Source: an uncultured Sunxiuqinia sp.
Lineage (GTDB): Bacteria; Bacteroidota; Bacteroidia; Bacteroidales; Prolixibacteraceae
Assembly (NCBI RefSeq): GCF_947495665.1
Contig: NZ_CANLZV010000007.1
Location: forward strand, 186,001 to 250,000
DNA: 64,000 nucleotides
Direction of reading: 5' to 3'
The position numbers and the translations under genes are program-made. The notes below the pieces were generated by a model, which saw nothing but the letters and a program-made list of their open reading frames with translations, did no database searches and was not told the DNA's origin. Below, piece after piece: positions 1 to 8,927 of the stretch. Each line of letters begins with the position of its first letter. The stretch's first letter is position 1.

Positions 1-754
1 CTCCAGAGTCGGACAAAGTTACAAAGATCATCCCTTGCTTGCTGCTTTTCCGAAATGCTTCGGCAGCTTCCAACAGCCCCGGAATGTTATCCTTCTCAAC
101 GGGCACTCCTTGTCCTTCCTTGAACTCCTTAAAATTGGGTTTAAACAAGTGAACTCCGGAGTAATTATTAAAATTCCGTTTTTTAGGATCAACCGCAATC
201 AAAAGCTTTTTGGTCTGAGCCAAACAAATAATTTTATCGATTAGGCTTGAGGTTATCATTCCCTTGTCGTAATCGATGAACATTACAAGGTCAAACTTCT
301 GGCTATTGATAAGCTGTTCAATACGCTGATAAACCAGTTTTTCCACCTCCGAATCAATTTCTTCGGTTACCTCTTCATCAACCCGGAGCACTTGTTTTTT
401 GCCACTCATTACCCGGGTTTTAACCGTTGTTTGCCGGTTGTCCAATCGCAGTATCCCGGTACCGGACAAGCCCTTTTCGCGGAGCAGTTGCATGAAATTA
501 TCGCCCTTCAGATCATTTCCTACTAAAGACACCAGAACAGGAGTTGCTCCAAGCGACTGCAAGTTCAGCGACACATTGCCGGCTCCTCCAATTCGATCTT
601 CACGCTGCTGAACAGTCACGATGGGAACAGGAGCTTCTGCCGAAATACGATCAACGCATCCCCACAGGTAAGAATCAACCATTGCATCACCGACCACCAG
701 TGCCCGCATGTTGGAAAATTTGGTAAAAACCTCCTGAACCTTAAACTCTTCCAC
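1..754 (-). CDS. PfkB-family sugar kinase, probable heptose-7-phosphate kinase (RfaE1/HldE-like), partial
   Basis: The 3' end runs off the window at base 1, so only the N-terminal ~250 residues are seen. Visible signs are the ribokinase/PfkB opening (VVGDAMVDSYLWG), a conserved DRISAEAPVPIV segment that is characteristic of HldE/RfaE kinase domains, and the GGAGNVSLNLQSLGA sugar-binding motif. The family phosphorylates D-glycero-D-manno-heptose 7-phosphate at C1 for LPS-core heptose synthesis. A GTG at 754 is preferred as start: it gives the usual N-terminal length and sits ~20 nt below a promoter-like box. The first ATG is at 709, immediately before the core strand. The substrate is inferred from family resemblance; another PfkB sugar kinase is possible. 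Whether a nucleotidyltransferase domain follows cannot be seen. Confidence 0.72.
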   Translation of the reverse strand, partial: MEEFKVQEVFTKFSNMRALVVGDAMVDSYLWGCVDRISAEAPVPIVTVQQREDRIGGAGNVSLNLQSLGATPVLVSLVGNDLKGDNFMQLLREKGLSGTGILRLDNRQTTVKTRVMSGKKQVLRVDEEVTEEIDSEVEKLVYQRIEQLINSQKFDLVMFIDYDKGMITSSLIDKIICLAQTKKLLIAVDPKKRNFNNYSGVHLFKPNFKEFKEGQGVPVEKDNIPGLLEAAEAFRKSSKQGMIFVTLSDSG

Positions 755-779
755 TGTTTTATCTGATTTTTGTGACCTA

Positions 780-787
780 CAAAAGTA
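780..787 (-). promoter_or_regulatory. -7 promoter box of the PfkB-family kinase
   Basis: The minus strand reads TACTTTTG, a full match to the Bacteroidota -7 consensus TAnnTTTG. The -33 region is only T-rich. The predicted transcript would start about 20 nt before the GTG at 754, which favours that start. The rest of the 755-949 gap shows nothing else I can support. Confidence 0.45.
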
Positions 788-949
788 GTAAAAATTGAAA
801 GTGCTAAAAATAAATTCGTCCCCTCAGCTTGAGTTCACCACTGCTCCGCTCCGCCACATTGCTTCCGGATCCCTTGGGAAATAAACGGCTAACAACGCAA
901 ACCGCTCCCCAAGTTCCTGCTGCTTTTGCAGTAGCTTCCAAGCAATCTT

Positions 950-3421
950 CTACATCGGATCGACATCGGCATAAATGACTAAGCCCGTATTATTCGGAAG
1001 TGATTTAACCTGATCGATTGAATCCATCAAGAACTTCTTCCCTTGTCCCAGTGTCTTGTTTTTGTCCAGCTTCAGCCAAATTTCCTTTTGATACCAGGAT
1101 TGAATTCGTCCAATGACCGGATACTCGGGTCCAAGCACCTGATTGCGAAATTGATTTCGCAAGATGGAAGCCAACTGATTCGCCCCCAAATCCAGCCGAT
1201 CGCGGTTTTTATGCTTGACCACAATCTTGATTAAACGAAAATACGGCGGGTAGCGAAAAAGCTTGCGCTCAAGCATCTGTTTATTAAACAATTGGATAAA
1301 ATCGTTGTGGGCCACTTTCTGCAGCACTTCGTGCTCCGGCTGGCTCGATTGAATCACCACTTTCCCTCGTTTCCCTTTCCTTCCGGCACGCCCACTTACC
1401 TGAGCCATCAACTGAAATGAACGTTCAAAAGACCGGAAGTCGGGAAAATTGAGCATCTGATCCGCATTTAGAATCCCGACCACTCGAACATGATCAAAAT
1501 CAAGTCCTTTAGTCACCATTTGGGTGCCTACGAGTAAATCAATTTGCCGGTTCTCAAATTTGTAAATCAACTGATCAAAGGCACGTCTGGCGCGAGTGGT
1601 ATCCATATCCATCCGGGCAATAGTAGCCGCAGGAAAAAGCAGGTTCAATTCCTCTTCAATCTGCTCGGTTCCAAAACCTTTGGTTTGAATTTCATCGGAA
1701 GGACATTCCTCACAATGCATGGGAACACTGGTGGTATGCCCACAATAGTGACACACCAATCCTGCTCGAAACTTGTGATAAGTTAAACTCACATCGCAAT
1801 TTTTGCATTTTGGTATCCATCCGCAGCTTGTACATTGCATGTAAGGCGCAAAGCCCCGCCGGTTTTGAAATAAAATCACCTGTTCTTTATTTTCGAGCGC
1901 CAGTTTCACCTCATCGTACAAGGCTGGCGTAAGCAAGGAGACCATTTGCTTTTGGCGTGTTGCTTTTCGGATGTCTGATACCACAATCTCCGGAAGCTCA
2001 ATTCCCTTGAAACGCTCCTTCAGTTCAACCAGACCGTATTTTCCCAGCTTGGCGTTAAAGTAGCTTTCAAACGAAGGCGTAGCTGTTCCCAATAAAACCG
2101 GAGCCTGATGAATTTGTCCCAAAACAACCGCTAAATCCCGAGCATTGTAGCGCGGCGCCGGATCAAACTGTTTGTAACTATTTTCATGTTCCTCGTCCAC
2201 AACAATAAGGCCCAGCTTCTTAAAAGGTAGAAAGACCGCCGAGCGAGCCCCGATCACCACCTGGTAGGATTCCTTGTTGTCATTCAAAATATTGAACCAG
2301 ATTTCAACGCGTTCCGCATCATTGAATTTGGAATGGTAAATGCCTGCCCGATCACCAAAAGCACGCTTTAGACGCGTTATTAACTGAGAGGTCAGTCCAA
2401 TTTCCGGAACCAGGTACAATACCTGCTTGCCTTCGGCTAAAACATCCTCGATCAGCTTGATGTAAATCTCGGTTTTACCGCTTGAGGTTACCCCATGCAA
2501 CAACACAGGTCGCTTGGTTTTGAATTCATCTTTCAACTGCCGATAGCTACTTTCCTGAGCTTCATTCAAATCGTACAAGTATTGATCATCGGTATGATTC
2601 ATTTCCAGACGGCCAATCTCAATCGATTCGACAGCAAGAATATCCTTCTCAACCAAGCCTTTTAAAACAGCATCGGAAAGCCCGCTTTGCTCCAGCAAGT
2701 CCTTCTTGGGCAAGCGGCTTTTCTGATCAAAGCTGAAGCTGGTTTCATGTACAAAAAACTCCAGAAGTTCCTTCTGTTTGCGAGCCCTGCCTATTTCTTC
2801 AAAGGCTTTTTCCAGCTGTTCCGAAGAAGCTATCCGCTCCGCAAGCTGCACAAAAGTGACCGTTTTGGGTTTGTAGCTATCCTTCAACTTTTCTTCCATC
2901 AGTATTGCATTCTTCTCCAACAGTACTTTCAACGTCGCATAGGACGATTTTTTACCCAAGAACTGGTTTATTTCACGGATATTGGTTTGTCCCCGGCCTT
3001 TCAGCATGAGTAGTAAAGCTTCTTCCTCGCCGGTTAAGGGGCTGTCCAGATCGAAATTAGGATTAAAGCTGACATTGGACTGACTTTCGAGCTTTAAGGC
3101 CGAAGGCAGTGCAGCCTTGAAAACTTCGCCCAAAGAACAGCAATAGTAATCAGCAACCCACTCCCATGCGATAATCTGTGCCCGGTTAACAATCGGCTCC
3201 CGATCCAGAATGGCATCAATTTCCTTCAGCTCAAAATCACCTTCAGGCGGCTGATTGTGCAAACGATAAACCAAAGCCGAAAAAAACTTCCGGGCTCCAA
3301 ATTGCACAACAACCCGAATGCCCACTTTCATATTGGGTTCAAAGCCGGGAGATACCCGATACGTAAATTTATCACGTAAAGGAAGCGGTAATATAAGATC
3401 TGCAAACATCGGAATTGACAT
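950..3421 (-). CDS. priA: Primosomal protein N' (replication restart helicase PriA)
   Basis: The product (823 aa with the start chosen) is the superfamily 2 3'-5' helicase that recognises stalled forks and reloads the replisome. Seen in order: an N-terminal 3'-end-binding region (FADLILPLPLRDKFTYRV), Walker A GVTSSGKTE near residue 315, DEEH box near 410, the paired zinc-binding cysteines between about 530 and 570 (CTSCG, CKNC, CHYC, CEEC), and motif VI QVSGRAGR. The ATG at 3421 (MSIPMFADL) is chosen because homologues begin close to this block; an in-frame upstream ATG at 3511 would add 30 residues without family character. The ATG at 3409 (MFADL) is also possible. The start region carries a 23-bp-period duplication (see repeat). 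Confidence 0.95.
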   Translation of the reverse strand: MSIPMFADLILPLPLRDKFTYRVSPGFEPNMKVGIRVVVQFGARKFFSALVYRLHNQPPEGDFELKEIDAILDREPIVNRAQIIAWEWVADYYCCSLGEVFKAALPSALKLESQSNVSFNPNFDLDSPLTGEEEALLLMLKGRGQTNIREINQFLGKKSSYATLKVLLEKNAILMEEKLKDSYKPKTVTFVQLAERIASSEQLEKAFEEIGRARKQKELLEFFVHETSFSFDQKSRLPKKDLLEQSGLSDAVLKGLVEKDILAVESIEIGRLEMNHTDDQYLYDLNEAQESSYRQLKDEFKTKRPVLLHGVTSSGKTEIYIKLIEDVLAEGKQVLYLVPEIGLTSQLITRLKRAFGDRAGIYHSKFNDAERVEIWFNILNDNKESYQVVIGARSAVFLPFKKLGLIVVDEEHENSYKQFDPAPRYNARDLAVVLGQIHQAPVLLGTATPSFESYFNAKLGKYGLVELKERFKGIELPEIVVSDIRKATRQKQMVSLLTPALYDEVKLALENKEQVILFQNRRGFAPYMQCTSCGWIPKCKNCDVSLTYHKFRAGLVCHYCGHTTSVPMHCEECPSDEIQTKGFGTEQIEEELNLLFPAATIARMDMDTTRARRAFDQLIYKFENRQIDLLVGTQMVTKGLDFDHVRVVGILNADQMLNFPDFRSFERSFQLMAQVSGRAGRKGKRGKVVIQSSQPEHEVLQKVAHNDFIQLFNKQMLERKLFRYPPYFRLIKIVVKHKNRDRLDLGANQLASILRNQFRNQVLGPEYPVIGRIQSWYQKEIWLKLDKNKTLGQGKKFLMDSIDQVKSLPNNTGLVIYADVDPM

Positions 3422-3439
3422 AGTGCAAACATCGGAATT
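3401..3439. repeat. 16-bp direct repeat spanning the priA start codon
   Basis: TGCAAACATCGGAATT occurs at 3401-3416 and again, identically, at 3424-3439 (period 23 bp). The chosen priA ATG at 3421 lies between the copies. On the minus strand each copy contains ATGTTTGCA; in the downstream copy this is the in-frame Met-Phe-Ala, in the upstream copy it is out of frame. A small tandem duplication is the simplest explanation. Confidence 0.8.
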
Positions 3440-3577
3440 TTTATTCGTTTTGAAGAAAGCCAACGCGATTTTCGGCTTCTCCCCTGCCCAAAACAATGGC
3501 AAGCCGGGCACGCTGTCTAATGTTCAATCTTTAGGTTTCCTGTCTTAATAATAGTTTGCCCGGAGCGTGGAAAAGAG

Positions 3578-3608
3578 AAAGACCCCGAGGCATTGCCCCG
3601 AGGTCTTT
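3578..3608 (-). terminator. Rho-independent terminator after the OmpA-family gene
   Basis: On the minus strand AAGACCTCGGGGC pairs with GCCTCGGGGTCTT (about 12 bp, two mismatches) around a short loop and is followed by a T/C-rich run (TCTTTCTCTTTTC). It lies ~45 nt past the stop of the gene at 3652. Confidence 0.7.
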
Positions 3609-3651
3609 TCATTATTTTTTCGCTAATAAAGGTTACACCTTCACGGTACAC

Positions 3652-4821
3652 TTAACGGATACTGAAAGTTACCCTGCGGGCCAACTGGCGAGCATTTGGA
3701 GAGCTCTCGTCAACACTCGTATCCTCGCCTTTTCCTTCTGTGTGAAGACGTGATTTGTCGATTCCCGACTTAACCAAGAGCTCCGCAACTGCTTCAGCTC
3801 GTTTAGTTGATAATTTTTTGTTGTACTCTTCCGTGCCTTTCTCATCGGCATAACCAATGAGGTTAACAGCTACATTCGCATTCTTCATCATGTAATTGCG
3901 CAAAAGGTTGATGGCATCTGCGGCACCTTTATCTATTTTTGAGCTGTTAAAATCGAAGAAGATATTCACATAGCCTTCGTTAATCAACCGACCAACGATG
4001 TCATCGTCGCCAGCATTAGCCAGCATAGCCACTTGCCCATCCAGATCATCAATACGACGTCCTAACTGATCATCAGCTTCCTGTACTTTTCGGGCATCTT
4101 CTTCGCGCGATTTTTTAATCTGAGCTTCCAAATCAGCAATGCGCTCGTCCATCAAAGCTAAGTATTCGTTCTCGCGCACTACCCAGTCGGCATGCTGCGC
4201 TTTTTTACCCAGGTAATACGAAAATCCAATGGTTCCGTTAAACACAAAAGGTTCATTATTTCTTGGCATAGTTCCGTCCCAAGTCCGGTTTTGGTGCACA
4301 TGAAAGCCCATGGTTCCGTCGATATTCAATGCCACCCTGGGCGAGAGTTTAATTTGACCGGTTAAACCCGCCAAAGCAGTAGCGAAATGATCATTGTCAT
4401 CAAGCAAATCAAAGTCCAGCAACCCAACACCGAAACCTCCGTGAGCTAAAAGGTTAAGGGTTTGTGTCCAAGTTTCAAAACGCAACAAACGCCCAATTCC
4501 AATCACCCCTTGAAGGTCGAACTCGTATTGCTTGGTTGTAAAGTCAAGTGTTGACTTTTCTGCTTGAAAGTTATTATAAACAAAGCCCGCTTTTAATCCA
4601 AAAAACTCATTGAACATGTACCGGGCCCCAAGCTCTCCTGCTAAGAAGTCAGGTGTTGCTGTACTATAACCTCGGGCTACATTACGATAGGGTTTGGTTA
4701 ATCCGATACCTGCGTCAATTGACCAATGATTGAATTCGGTTTTTCCAGAAGAGGAGTCCTGCGCATAGCTTGCTCCAATAAAAAGGCTACTAATTACTAA
4801 TAGAATTATTCGTTTTCTCAT
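3652..4821 (-). CDS. OmpA-family outer membrane protein
   Basis: The 389-residue product begins with a signal peptide (cleavage likely after ...FIGASYA, before QDS). Residues ~25-190 look like an outer-membrane beta-barrel, with alternating hydrophobic strands and aromatic residues. Residues ~195-260 form a charged, helical linker (EEDARKVQEADDQ). Residues ~280-389 are the OmpA/MotB peptidoglycan-binding domain (FFDFNSSKIDKGA...LIGYADEKGTEEYNKKLSTKRAEAV...). The family tethers the outer membrane to peptidoglycan. The gene is monocistronic, with its own terminator and a candidate promoter at 4980-5010. Specific role (porin or structural) is not shown by sequence. Confidence 0.9.
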   Translation of the reverse strand: MRKRIILLVISSLFIGASYAQDSSSGKTEFNHWSIDAGIGLTKPYRNVARGYSTATPDFLAGELGARYMFNEFFGLKAGFVYNNFQAEKSTLDFTTKQYEFDLQGVIGIGRLLRFETWTQTLNLLAHGGFGVGLLDFDLLDDNDHFATALAGLTGQIKLSPRVALNIDGTMGFHVHQNRTWDGTMPRNNEPFVFNGTIGFSYYLGKKAQHADWVVRENEYLALMDERIADLEAQIKKSREEDARKVQEADDQLGRRIDDLDGQVAMLANAGDDDIVGRLINEGYVNIFFDFNSSKIDKGAADAINLLRNYMMKNANVAVNLIGYADEKGTEEYNKKLSTKRAEAVAELLVKSGIDKSRLHTEGKGEDTSVDESSPNARQLARRVTFSIR

Positions 4822-4979
4822 AATTTTAATTGTTTATCCAGGATTAAAAAAATTAAGTATTTGATTGTAATTGAAGAATTAACAACGAACAAGAATATGT
4901 AATCAAACAATATGCGTGCGAAATTGTTCCTGCCTCCCCTTTCTGCTTTGATCTAACAAAACAATAACTACATAAGTAT

Positions 4980-5013
4980 CAAATATATAATAAACCGTTG
5001 AGCAATTCAACAA
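4980..5013 (-). promoter_or_regulatory. Candidate promoter of the OmpA-family gene
   Basis: The minus strand has TATATTTG (matches TAnnTTTG) at 4987-4980, with a TTGTTG about 20 nt upstream in the -33 position. This would give a 5' UTR of about 150 nt for the gene starting at 4821. No other structure was recognised in that leader. Confidence 0.45.
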
Positions 5014-5032
5014 TAAAGCTGTAATTTTTCAT

Positions 5033-5064
5033 AAAAAAAGTCCGAAGATATTCTCCGGACTTTC
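5033..5064 (-). terminator. Rho-independent terminator after ettA
   Basis: The minus strand reads AAAGTCCGGAGA, loop ATA, TCTTCGGACTTT, then TTTTAT: a 12-bp stem with one G-U pair and a U-run. It begins ~20 nt after the ettA stop. Confidence 0.85.
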
Positions 5065-5084
5065 CCAATTCTTAAGAAGCAAAA

Positions 5085-6770
5085 TTACTTCACCAATTTC
5101 TTATACTTAATTCGTTTCGGTTCTTCATCACCCAAACGCTGCTTCTTGTTTTCCTCGTATTCTGAATAGCTTCCTTCAAAATAGTACACTTTTGATTCGC
5201 CCTCAAAAGCTAAAATATGAGTAGCGATCCGGTCCAGGAACCAACGGTCGTGCGAAATAACCACAGCGCATCCTGCGAAGCTCTCCAGACCTTCTTCCAA
5301 CGCCCGCAAAGTATTCACATCAATATCGTTGGTTGGCTCATCCAGCAACAGCACGTTGCCTTCTTCTTTCAAAGCCATAGCCAAATGCAGCCGGTTACGT
5401 TCTCCACCGGACAGCACACCACATTTTTTCTCCTGATCGGATCCGGCAAAATTAAAGCGGGACACATAAGCCCGTGCATTAATTTGTCGGTTCCCCATGG
5501 CCATCAAATCGTTTCCTCCGGAAATAACCTGATAAACCGTTTTATTGGGATCAATTGCAGCATGCGATTGATCAACATAGGCGATTTTTACGGTTTCCCC
5601 TACTTCAAAGGTGCCCTGATCCGCTTCCAGTTGCTTCATGATCATCCGGAACAAGGTTGTTTTTCCCGCGCCATTGGGACCAATAACACCTACAATACCA
5701 TTGGGCGGCAATACAAAATCGAGTCCTTCAAACAGCAAACGATCACCAAAGCCTTTCGAAACACCATGGGCTTCAATTACCTTCTCACCCAAACGAGGTC
5801 CGTTAGGAATAAAGATTTCCAGTTTCTCTTCTTTCTGTTTCGAATCTTCGTTCATCAACTGATCGTAAGCATTCAAACGTGCTTTGGCTTTGGCATGACG
5901 GGCCTTGGGCGCCATGCGAATCCACTCCAGCTCACGCTGCAAGGTTTTCTGACGCTTGGACTGTTGTTTTTCTTCCTGCGCCAAACGATTTGATTTTTGC
6001 TCCAGCCACGAAGAATAGTTTCCTTTCCATGGAATGCCTTCGCCTCGGTCCAGTTCCAGAATCCATCCGGCCACATTGTCCAGAAAATAACGGTCGTGAG
6101 TAATACAAATTACCGTTCCTTTATACTGTTGCAAGTGCATTTCAAGCCACTGTACCGATTCGGCATCCAAGTGGTTGGTAGGCTCATCCAGAAGCAATAC
6201 ATCCGGTTCTTTCAGCAACAAACGGCATAAAGCTACCCGGCGTTGCTCTCCTCCGGAAAGTTCACTCACCAGCTGATCGCCTGGAGGACAACGCAAAGCA
6301 TCCATCGCACGCTCCAGTTTGGAGTCCAGGTTCCAGGCATCAAAGCGATCAATTTTCTCCTGAAGTTTCGCTTGCTCGGCCATCAAAGCTTCCATTTTAT
6401 CCGGATCTTCCAACACTTCAGGTTCACCAAACTTCAGGTTCACCTCTTCATACGCCTTGAGCACATCAACCACTTCCTGAACACCTTCTTCCACAATTTC
6501 CTTTACGGTCTTGGTGGGATCAAGATGTGGTTCTTGCTCTAAGTAACCAACGGTATATCCTGGTGAAAAAACAACTTCTCCCTGGTACGATTTTTCCAAG
6601 CCAGCAATTATCTTCAGCAAGGTCGATTTTCCGGAACCATTCAAACCGATGATTCCAATCTTTGCTCCCAGGTAAAACGAAAGGGAGATATCCTTCAACA
6701 CTTGCTTTTGGGGTGCAAACGTCTTGTTCACCCGGTACATCGAAAAAATAATCTTTTTGTCCTCTGTCAT
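5085..6770 (-). CDS. ettA: Energy-dependent translational throttle protein EttA (ABC-F ATPase)
   Basis: A 561-residue soluble ABC-F protein with two ATPase cassettes and no membrane segments. Cassette 1 has Walker A GLNGSGKST (~residue 42), signature LSGGEQRRVAL and Walker B LLLDEPTNHLD; cassette 2 has GPNGAGKTT, LSGGERNRLHL and LLLDEPTNDID. Between them lies the charged P-site tRNA-interaction linker (EKQQSKRQKTLQRELEWIRM...). Length is close to E. coli EttA (555 aa). EttA binds the ribosomal E site and gates the first elongation step according to the ADP/ATP ratio. The ATG at 6770 (MTEDKKIIFSMYRV) fits the family start. It appears monocistronic. Confidence 0.93.
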   Translation of the reverse strand: MTEDKKIIFSMYRVNKTFAPQKQVLKDISLSFYLGAKIGIIGLNGSGKSTLLKIIAGLEKSYQGEVVFSPGYTVGYLEQEPHLDPTKTVKEIVEEGVQEVVDVLKAYEEVNLKFGEPEVLEDPDKMEALMAEQAKLQEKIDRFDAWNLDSKLERAMDALRCPPGDQLVSELSGGEQRRVALCRLLLKEPDVLLLDEPTNHLDAESVQWLEMHLQQYKGTVICITHDRYFLDNVAGWILELDRGEGIPWKGNYSSWLEQKSNRLAQEEKQQSKRQKTLQRELEWIRMAPKARHAKAKARLNAYDQLMNEDSKQKEEKLEIFIPNGPRLGEKVIEAHGVSKGFGDRLLFEGLDFVLPPNGIVGVIGPNGAGKTTLFRMIMKQLEADQGTFEVGETVKIAYVDQSHAAIDPNKTVYQVISGGNDLMAMGNRQINARAYVSRFNFAGSDQEKKCGVLSGGERNRLHLAMALKEEGNVLLLDEPTNDIDVNTLRALEEGLESFAGCAVVISHDRWFLDRIATHILAFEGESKVYYFEGSYSEYEENKKQRLGDEEPKRIKYKKLVK

Positions 6771-6838
6771 TTTATGTATGTTTCTTAATATTTAATCCAA
6801 TCCATCTATTCAGCTAGCATAAGCCAAATCTCAATTAG

Positions 6839-6846
6839 CAAAAGTA
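6839..6846 (-). promoter_or_regulatory. -7 promoter box of ettA
   Basis: The minus strand reads TACTTTTG, matching TAnnTTTG, about 70 nt upstream of the ettA ATG. No clear -33 TTTG is seen. Confidence 0.4.
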
Positions 6847-6912
6847 ACGGAAATTCAATACATATATAGCTACCTTTAATCGAGTATTTATATGGACTAA
6901 AATAGAATAGGT

Positions 6913-7278
6913 TTGAAGATCTTAGTTGTAGATGATAACCCCATCAACCTCAAATTTTTGTTTTACTCTTTAAGAAATGAGTACGAGATTGATATGGCCA
7001 GTGGAGGAGATGAAGCCTTACATTTAACGCAAAGTATCAAGTACGACTTAATCTTAATGGACTTGTGGATGCCCCTCCTTGATGGTGCAGAAACAACCCG
7101 TCAAATCAGATCGCTTGGGACCAATATCAACAAGCAAACCCCAATTATTTTCTGCACCACCAGTAGTGATGATGATGACCGGCAACGCTGCCTGACTTTT
7201 GGGGCGAATGATTATCTCATCAAACCAATTCAAGTTAATCTACTGAAAGAGAAATTAGAATATTACCTTGGTAATTAA
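6913..7278 (+). CDS. Stand-alone response regulator receiver domain protein (TTG start)
   Basis: A 121-residue CheY-like protein that is only a receiver domain. It shows the acidic pair D7-D8 (VVDDNP), the phosphoacceptor D50 (LILMDLWMP), the switch Thr/Ser region (IIFCTTSS) and the conserved Lys in LIKP. No DNA-binding or enzymatic output domain follows. The start is TTG at 6913: an in-frame TAA lies at 6898-6900 and the next ATG would remove the acidic pair. No histidine kinase is adjacent, so its partner is unknown. Such single-domain regulators act by protein contact or as phosphate relays or sinks. A -7-like TAGGTTTG overlaps the start codon, probably by chance. Confidence 0.85.
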   Translation: MKILVVDDNPINLKFLFYSLRNEYEIDMASGGDEALHLTQSIKYDLILMDLWMPLLDGAETTRQIRSLGTNINKQTPIIFCTTSSDDDDRQRCLTFGANDYLIKPIQVNLLKEKLEYYLGN

Positions 7279-7302
7279 TTCCAGGTAAAATTAGCATTCG
7301 TG

Positions 7303-7340
7303 AAAAAAAGAAGAGCTGACCATATGGCCAGCTCTTTTTA
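7303..7340. terminator. Bidirectional terminator between the receiver gene and rplQ
   Basis: AAGAGCTGACCAT pairs with ATGGCCAGCTCTT (one A-C mismatch). It is flanked by AAAAAAAG on the left and TTTTTATTTT on the right, so it can terminate both converging transcripts. It would end the whole ribosomal protein operon. Confidence 0.8.
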
Positions 7341-7363
7341 TTTTAGTTGTCTGATAATCGGAA

Positions 7364-7909
7364 TTATTCAGCCTTCTTTTCTTCATCCTCAGCTTTTGTT
7401 TCCTCAGCTGCTGGCTCTTCTGCTTTTGCTTCTTCAACAACAACTTCTTCTTTTTCAGGAGTTGCAGTTGCTTCAGTTGCTTTTGCTTTTGAACCACCGC
7501 GACGAGAACGACGTTTTTTGCTTTTATCTTCTTTCGCTGACAACAAGTTTTCATTGTAATCAACCAATTCGATAATACACATTTCTGCGTTGTCTCCTAA
7601 ACGGTTTCCTGTTTTCAGGATCCGAGTGTATCCACCCGGACGATCGCCTACTTTTTCTGCCACATCTCTGAAAAGTTCGGCAACAGCCGTTTTGCTTTTC
7701 AAGACGCTAAAAACCATACGACGTGAGTGCGTAGTATCGTTTTTTGCTTTTGTAATAAGCGGTTCAACATACATCCGCAGTGCTTTTGCTTTGGCTACCG
7801 TTGTGGTAATCCGCTTGTGAAGAATTAACGAGTTTGCCATGTTTGACAGCATCGCCTTCCGATGAGCACTTTTCCTTCCAAGATGGTTGAATTTTTTATT
7901 ATGTCTCAT
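7364..7909 (-). CDS. rplQ: 50S ribosomal protein L17 with acidic C-terminal tail
   Basis: Residues 1-~125 match L17 ([20 protein letters not shown]..., ...[10 protein letters not shown]), which binds 23S rRNA near the exit tunnel. Total length is 181 aa against ~127 in E. coli. The extra C-terminus is a low-complexity Lys-rich then Glu/Ala-rich tail ([21 protein letters not shown]). Such tails are common in Bacteroidota L17. It is the last gene of the operon, 6 nt after rpoA. Confidence 0.95.
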   Translation of the reverse strand: MRHNKKFNHLGRKSAHRKAMLSNMANSLILHKRITTTVAKAKALRMYVEPLITKAKNDTTHSRRMVFSVLKSKTAVAELFRDVAEKVGDRPGGYTRILKTGNRLGDNAEMCIIELVDYNENLLSAKEDKSKKRRSRRGGSKAKATEATATPEKEEVVVEEAKAEEPAAEETKAEDEEKKAE

Positions 7910-7915
7910 TTGTGC

Positions 7916-8908
7916 TTATTCCTTGTCAAGTTTATACTTACTTATATCCATTCCGAATGTCAGGTTCATGCCATTCAACAGGTCATCCAACTCGGTCAAT
8001 GATTTCTTACCAAAGTTTCTGAACTTCAGCAAATCATTGCGATTGTAGGTAACCAATTCTCCCAGAGTTTCCACGTCAGCCGCTTTCAAACAGTTCAGCG
8101 CACGAACCGAAAGATCCATGTCCACTAATTTTGTTTTCAGCAATTGACGCATGTGCAATACTTCCTCATCAAACTCTTCGTTGGCAAATTTCTCATCCGA
8201 GTCGAGTGTAATCTTTTCGTCAGAGAATAGCATGAAGTGATAAATCAGAATTTTTGCCGCTTCTTTCAAAGCATCTTTAGGATGAATTGAACCATCGGTG
8301 TTGATGTCGAGAACCAACTTTTCGTAGTCGGTTTTCTGCTCTACACGATAGTTCTCAACAGCATACTTCACATTTTTGATTGGTGTGAAGATGGAGTCAA
8401 TCGGAATTAAACCAAACTCAGCATCTACAGGCTTATTTTCAGCGCTGGGAACATAGCCTCGCCCTTTGTTGATTGTTAATTCCACCTGCAATTTAACATC
8501 AGCTTCCATCCGGCAAATTACCAATTCAGGATTCAAAACCCGGAAACCAGTCATAAACTTGTTGATGTCACCAGCAGTAAATTCTTCCTGACCGCTAATA
8601 GAAATAGAAACTTTCTCGCTATCAAAATCTTCAACTTCGCGTTTGAACCGAATTTGCTTCAGATTCAGAATGATTTCAGTTACATCTTCCATCACTCCTT
8701 TAATGGTCGCAAATTCATGATCAACGCCTTCAATTTTGAGCGTTGTAATTGCATAACCCTCCAAAGACGATAACAGGATCCGACGAAGAGCATTACCGAT
8801 TGTGATACCATAACCGGGCTCCAACGGACGAAATTCGAATTTACCGAATTTCTCATCGGATTCAACCATTATTACTTTGTCAGGTTTTTGGAACGCTAAT
8901 ATTGCCAT
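7916..8908 (-). CDS. rpoA: DNA-directed RNA polymerase subunit alpha
   Basis: 330 residues, the usual length. The N-terminal dimerisation and assembly domain ([26 protein letters not shown]) is followed by an acidic linker (~235-255) and the helix-hairpin-helix C-terminal domain ([16 protein letters not shown]...[13 protein letters not shown]) that touches UP elements and activators. It sits between rpsD and rplQ, the standard alpha-operon position. Confidence 0.98.
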   Translation of the reverse strand: MAILAFQKPDKVIMVESDEKFGKFEFRPLEPGYGITIGNALRRILLSSLEGYAITTLKIEGVDHEFATIKGVMEDVTEIILNLKQIRFKREVEDFDSEKVSISISGQEEFTAGDINKFMTGFRVLNPELVICRMEADVKLQVELTINKGRGYVPSAENKPVDAEFGLIPIDSIFTPIKNVKYAVENYRVEQKTDYEKLVLDINTDGSIHPKDALKEAAKILIYHFMLFSDEKITLDSDEKFANEEFDEEVLHMRQLLKTKLVDMDLSVRALNCLKAADVETLGELVTYNRNDLLKFRNFGKKSLTELDDLLNGMNLTFGMDISKYKLDKE

Positions 8909-8927
8909 AATAATACTGAGTAATTTA

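Noticed and set aside
5217-5993. 258-codon open frame on the plus strand opposite ettA
   Set aside because: It lies entirely antisense to a fully conserved ABC-F gene, its translation has no family character, and it mirrors the codons of ettA.
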